Source: CAZAMT01 sp964486145
GTDB lineage: Bacteria > Bacteroidota > Bacteroidia > Bacteroidales > JAAAOM01
Assembly (NCBI GenBank): GCA_964486145.1
Contig: CAZAMT010000200.1
Span: 1-7,542, forward strand
Direction of reading: 5' to 3'
DNA: 7,542 nt
Numbering within the stretch: the first letter of the stretch is position 1; each line of letters opens with the position of its first letter. Shown here one piece after another: positions 6,244-7,542 of the stretch. The position numbers and the translations under genes were made by a program. The notes beneath the pieces were generated by a model. That model was not told the origin of the DNA and searched no databases. It worked only from the letters and a program-made list of their open reading frames with translations.

Positions 6244-6399
6244 ATGGCAAAGAAAGTTGTTGCAACATTACAAAAAGGTGAAGGCCGCGTTTTTACCAGG
6301 TGCATCAAGATGGTAAAATCAGAAAAAAGCGGTGCTTACACTTTTAAAGATGAAGTGGTTCATAATGATAAGGTGAAAGATTTTTTCTCAAGTAAGTAA
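6244..6399 (+). CDS. DUF4295 family small ribosome-associated protein (51 aa)
   Basis: A small basic protein of 51 codons: MAKKVVATLQKGEGRVFTRC at the start, then IKMVKSEKSGAYTFKDEVV (21-39), and DKVKDFFSSK at the end. It matches the DUF4295 pattern (KVVATLQ, IKMVKS, GAYTF, DKVKDFF), a family largely restricted to Bacteroidota and typically found directly between rpmG and ftsY, as here. From memory, a Flavobacterium ribosome structure assigned a protein of this type as an additional large-subunit protein (bL38); I cannot verify that it is the same family. Position (6 nt after rpmG), size and charge all support a ribosomal role. It is the last gene before a strong terminator. Confidence 0.9.
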   Translation: MAKKVVATLQKGEGRVFTRCIKMVKSEKSGAYTFKDEVVHNDKVKDFFSSK

Positions 6400-6427
6400 G
6401 TCGATCAAATCTTACCTGGATTATAAA

Positions 6428-6457
6428 ATGAAAGAGGTGCAGGCTTTCTTTGAATAA
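6428..6457 (+). other. Possible leader ORF overlapping the pre-ftsY terminator
   Basis: ATG at 6428 opens a 9-codon frame, MKEVQAFFE, ending in TAA at 6455-6457. The stop codon straddles the loop and first descending bases of the terminator hairpin at 6443-6464, so a translating ribosome would cover the ascending arm. No upstream ribosome-binding motif is convincing, and a frame this short arises easily by chance. Confidence 0.2.
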
Positions 6458-6477
6458 AGAAAGCTTTTCTTTTTTTT
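6443..6477 (+). terminator. Strong intrinsic terminator immediately before ftsY
   Basis: A perfect 9-bp stem, gctttcttt (6443-6451) with aaagaaagc (6456-6464), has a 4-nt loop and is followed by ttttctttttttt. It ends the rpmB-rpmG-DUF4295 transcript 44 nt after the last stop codon. The T-run ends only 13 nt before the ftsY ATG, which leaves no room for a promoter downstream, so it probably acts as a partial terminator or attenuator for ftsY. Confidence 0.88.
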
Positions 6478-6490
6478 AAAAATCGCTATT

Positions 6491-7444
6491 ATGGCTGCAT
6501 TCAGCTTATTCTCGAAAGAAAAAAAACAAACCCTCGACAAGGGACTTGAAAAAACGAAGGAAAACGTATTTAAAAAGTTATCCCGTGCCGTGGTTGGTAA
6601 GTCGAGAGTTGATGATGAAGTGCTTGATAACCTGGAAGAAGTACTCATCACTTCCGATGTTGGGGTCAACACTACCTTAAAAATCATTGAAAGGGTAGAG
6701 GCAAGGGTTTCCAAAGACAGATACCTCGGTGTTAATGAGTTGAATGATATTCTGAAAGAAGAGATTGCTGCCTTATTAGAGGAAAATAAATCTGGTGATG
6801 TATCTGATTTTGATACATCTTTAAGCAAAAAACCCTATGTTATCATGGTTGTAGGTGTTAACGGTGTTGGCAAAACCACTACCATTGGCAAGTTGGCCTA
6901 TCACTTTAAAAAATCGGGTAAAAAAGTAATTCTCGGTGCAGCCGATACGTTCCGGGCGGCTGCCGTTGATCAATTAACCATTTGGTCAGAAAGGGTGGAT
7001 GTCCCCATTATCAAACAAAAAATGGGTTCAGATCCTGCATCAGTAGCTTTTGATACATTAAGTTCTGCTAAATCATCAGATGCAGATGTTGTTATTATTG
7101 ATACTGCCGGACGCTTGCATAACAAAATTAATCTGATGAATGAGTTGTCAAAAATTAAAAAGGTGATGAAAAAAGTAGTGGACGATGCACCACATGAAAT
7201 ATTGCTCATTCTTGATGGTTCAACAGGCCAAAATGCATTTGAACAGGCCAAACAATTCACAAAAGCCACCGAAGTAAATGCAATGGCTATTACAAAACTG
7301 GATGGAACAGCCAAAGGTGGGGTAGTACTGGGTATTTCTGATCAATTTAAAATACCTGTAAAGTACATTGGCATTGGTGAAAAAATGGAAGACCTGCAAA
7401 TTTTCAATAAAGTTCAGTTTGTTGATTCTCTTTTCAGTCAATAA
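6491..7444 (+). CDS. ftsY: Signal recognition particle receptor FtsY
   Basis: SRP-family GTPase that docks SRP-ribosome-nascent chain complexes at the inner membrane and hands them to the Sec translocon. The 317-aa protein has the helical N domain (about 1-100, with ITSDVGVNTT at 53-62) and the G domain: G1 GVNGVGKTTT (122-131), G2 DTFRAAA with QL (152-158, 161-162), G3 DTAGR (204-208), G4 TKLD (268-271) and G5 GIGE with DLQIF (294-305). The receptor-type sequence after G5 and the lack of an M domain separate it from Ffh. The acidic A domain of E. coli FtsY is absent; only a short Lys-rich amphipathic N-terminus remains, as is usual in this phylum, so membrane contact probably uses that end. 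The leader has no Shine-Dalgarno. It follows the ribosomal-protein genes across a terminator, with a 91-nt gap after the DUF4295 gene. Confidence 0.98.
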   Translation: MAAFSLFSKEKKQTLDKGLEKTKENVFKKLSRAVVGKSRVDDEVLDNLEEVLITSDVGVNTTLKIIERVEARVSKDRYLGVNELNDILKEEIAALLEENKSGDVSDFDTSLSKKPYVIMVVGVNGVGKTTTIGKLAYHFKKSGKKVILGAADTFRAAAVDQLTIWSERVDVPIIKQKMGSDPASVAFDTLSSAKSSDADVVIIDTAGRLHNKINLMNELSKIKKVMKKVVDDAPHEILLILDGSTGQNAFEQAKQFTKATEVNAMAITKLDGTAKGGVVLGISDQFKIPVKYIGIGEKMEDLQIFNKVQFVDSLFSQ

Positions 7445-7460
7445 CCAAACCTCCGTATCT

Positions 7461-7484
7461 ATTTGATAATCATTTGTATCAAAT
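7461..7484 (+). terminator. A/T-rich hairpin after ftsY
   Basis: An 8-bp perfect stem (atttgata 7461-7468, tatcaaat 7477-7484) with an 8-nt loop lies 16 nt after the ftsY stop codon and is followed by the loosely T-rich cttgtattatttc. It is a weak terminator candidate because the stem has little GC and the T-run is broken. Confidence 0.4.
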
Positions 7485-7513
7485 CTTGTATTATTTCATG
7501 TGTTTATAATTAA

Positions 7514-7542
7514 GTTATTGAGTTAATTGAGTTATTGAGTTA
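7514..7542. repeat. Short tandem repeat (attgagtta) running off the window
   Basis: The word attgagtta occurs at 7517-7525, 7526-7534 and 7534-7542, and a 12-nt unit gttattgagtta occurs at 7514-7525 and 7531-7542 with a 17-nt period. The array is cut by the window end, so its length is unknown. No gene overlaps the visible part. Confidence 0.7.

Noticed and set aside
6421..6828. - strand open frame of 135 codons overlapping the ftsY start
   Set aside because: It is antisense to the highly conserved FtsY N domain and crosses the terminator; its Ser/Phe-rich translation looks like antisense noise.
1..7542. A new defence, mobile or secondary-metabolism system
   Set aside because: I looked for transposase, integrase, toxin-antitoxin, nuclease, CRISPR and biosynthetic signatures on both strands and saw none. 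The genes are mostly core housekeeping functions.

Overview
The window looks like chromosomal housekeeping DNA from a member of the Bacteroidota. Three things point there. The cluster rpmB-rpmG-DUF4295-ftsY is a lineage-typical arrangement. Start codons are mostly preceded by A/T-rich sequence rather than Shine-Dalgarno motifs. Several TAnnTTTG-like promoter boxes, the -7 element used by this phylum, sit at sensible positions. I cannot assign a genus. I see no mobile element, CRISPR array, tRNA or rRNA.

Left part (1-2321): a + strand gene encodes an oversized nucleoside-diphosphate-kinase-like protein. All the classical NDPK catalytic positions are recognisable, but a large insertion splits the fold. 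It converges on a - strand gene for a secreted, very basic Ser/Arg/Asn/Thr-rich protein that ends in a probable OB-fold. A strong terminator lies between them. An A/T-rich gap of about 420 bp (2322-2741) follows and contains inverted repeats.

Middle part (2742-5708): ald (alanine dehydrogenase, + strand) converges on a small four-helix membrane protein gene (- strand) across a bidirectional terminator. The membrane protein gene is divergent from cinA. The 114-bp gap between those two starts has two promoter-like -7 boxes facing each other in a near-palindrome.

Right part (5709-7542): a probable promoter drives rpmB (bL28), rpmG (bL33) and a 51-codon DUF4295 gene. A strong intrinsic terminator ends only 13 nt before the start of ftsY (SRP receptor GTPase), so ftsY expression must depend on readthrough or on a start site upstream of the hairpin. 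The window ends inside short 8-9-nt repeats.

Most of the window is ordinary. The items most worth a second look are the expanded NDPK, the secreted OB-fold protein, and the terminator/leader arrangement in front of ftsY.
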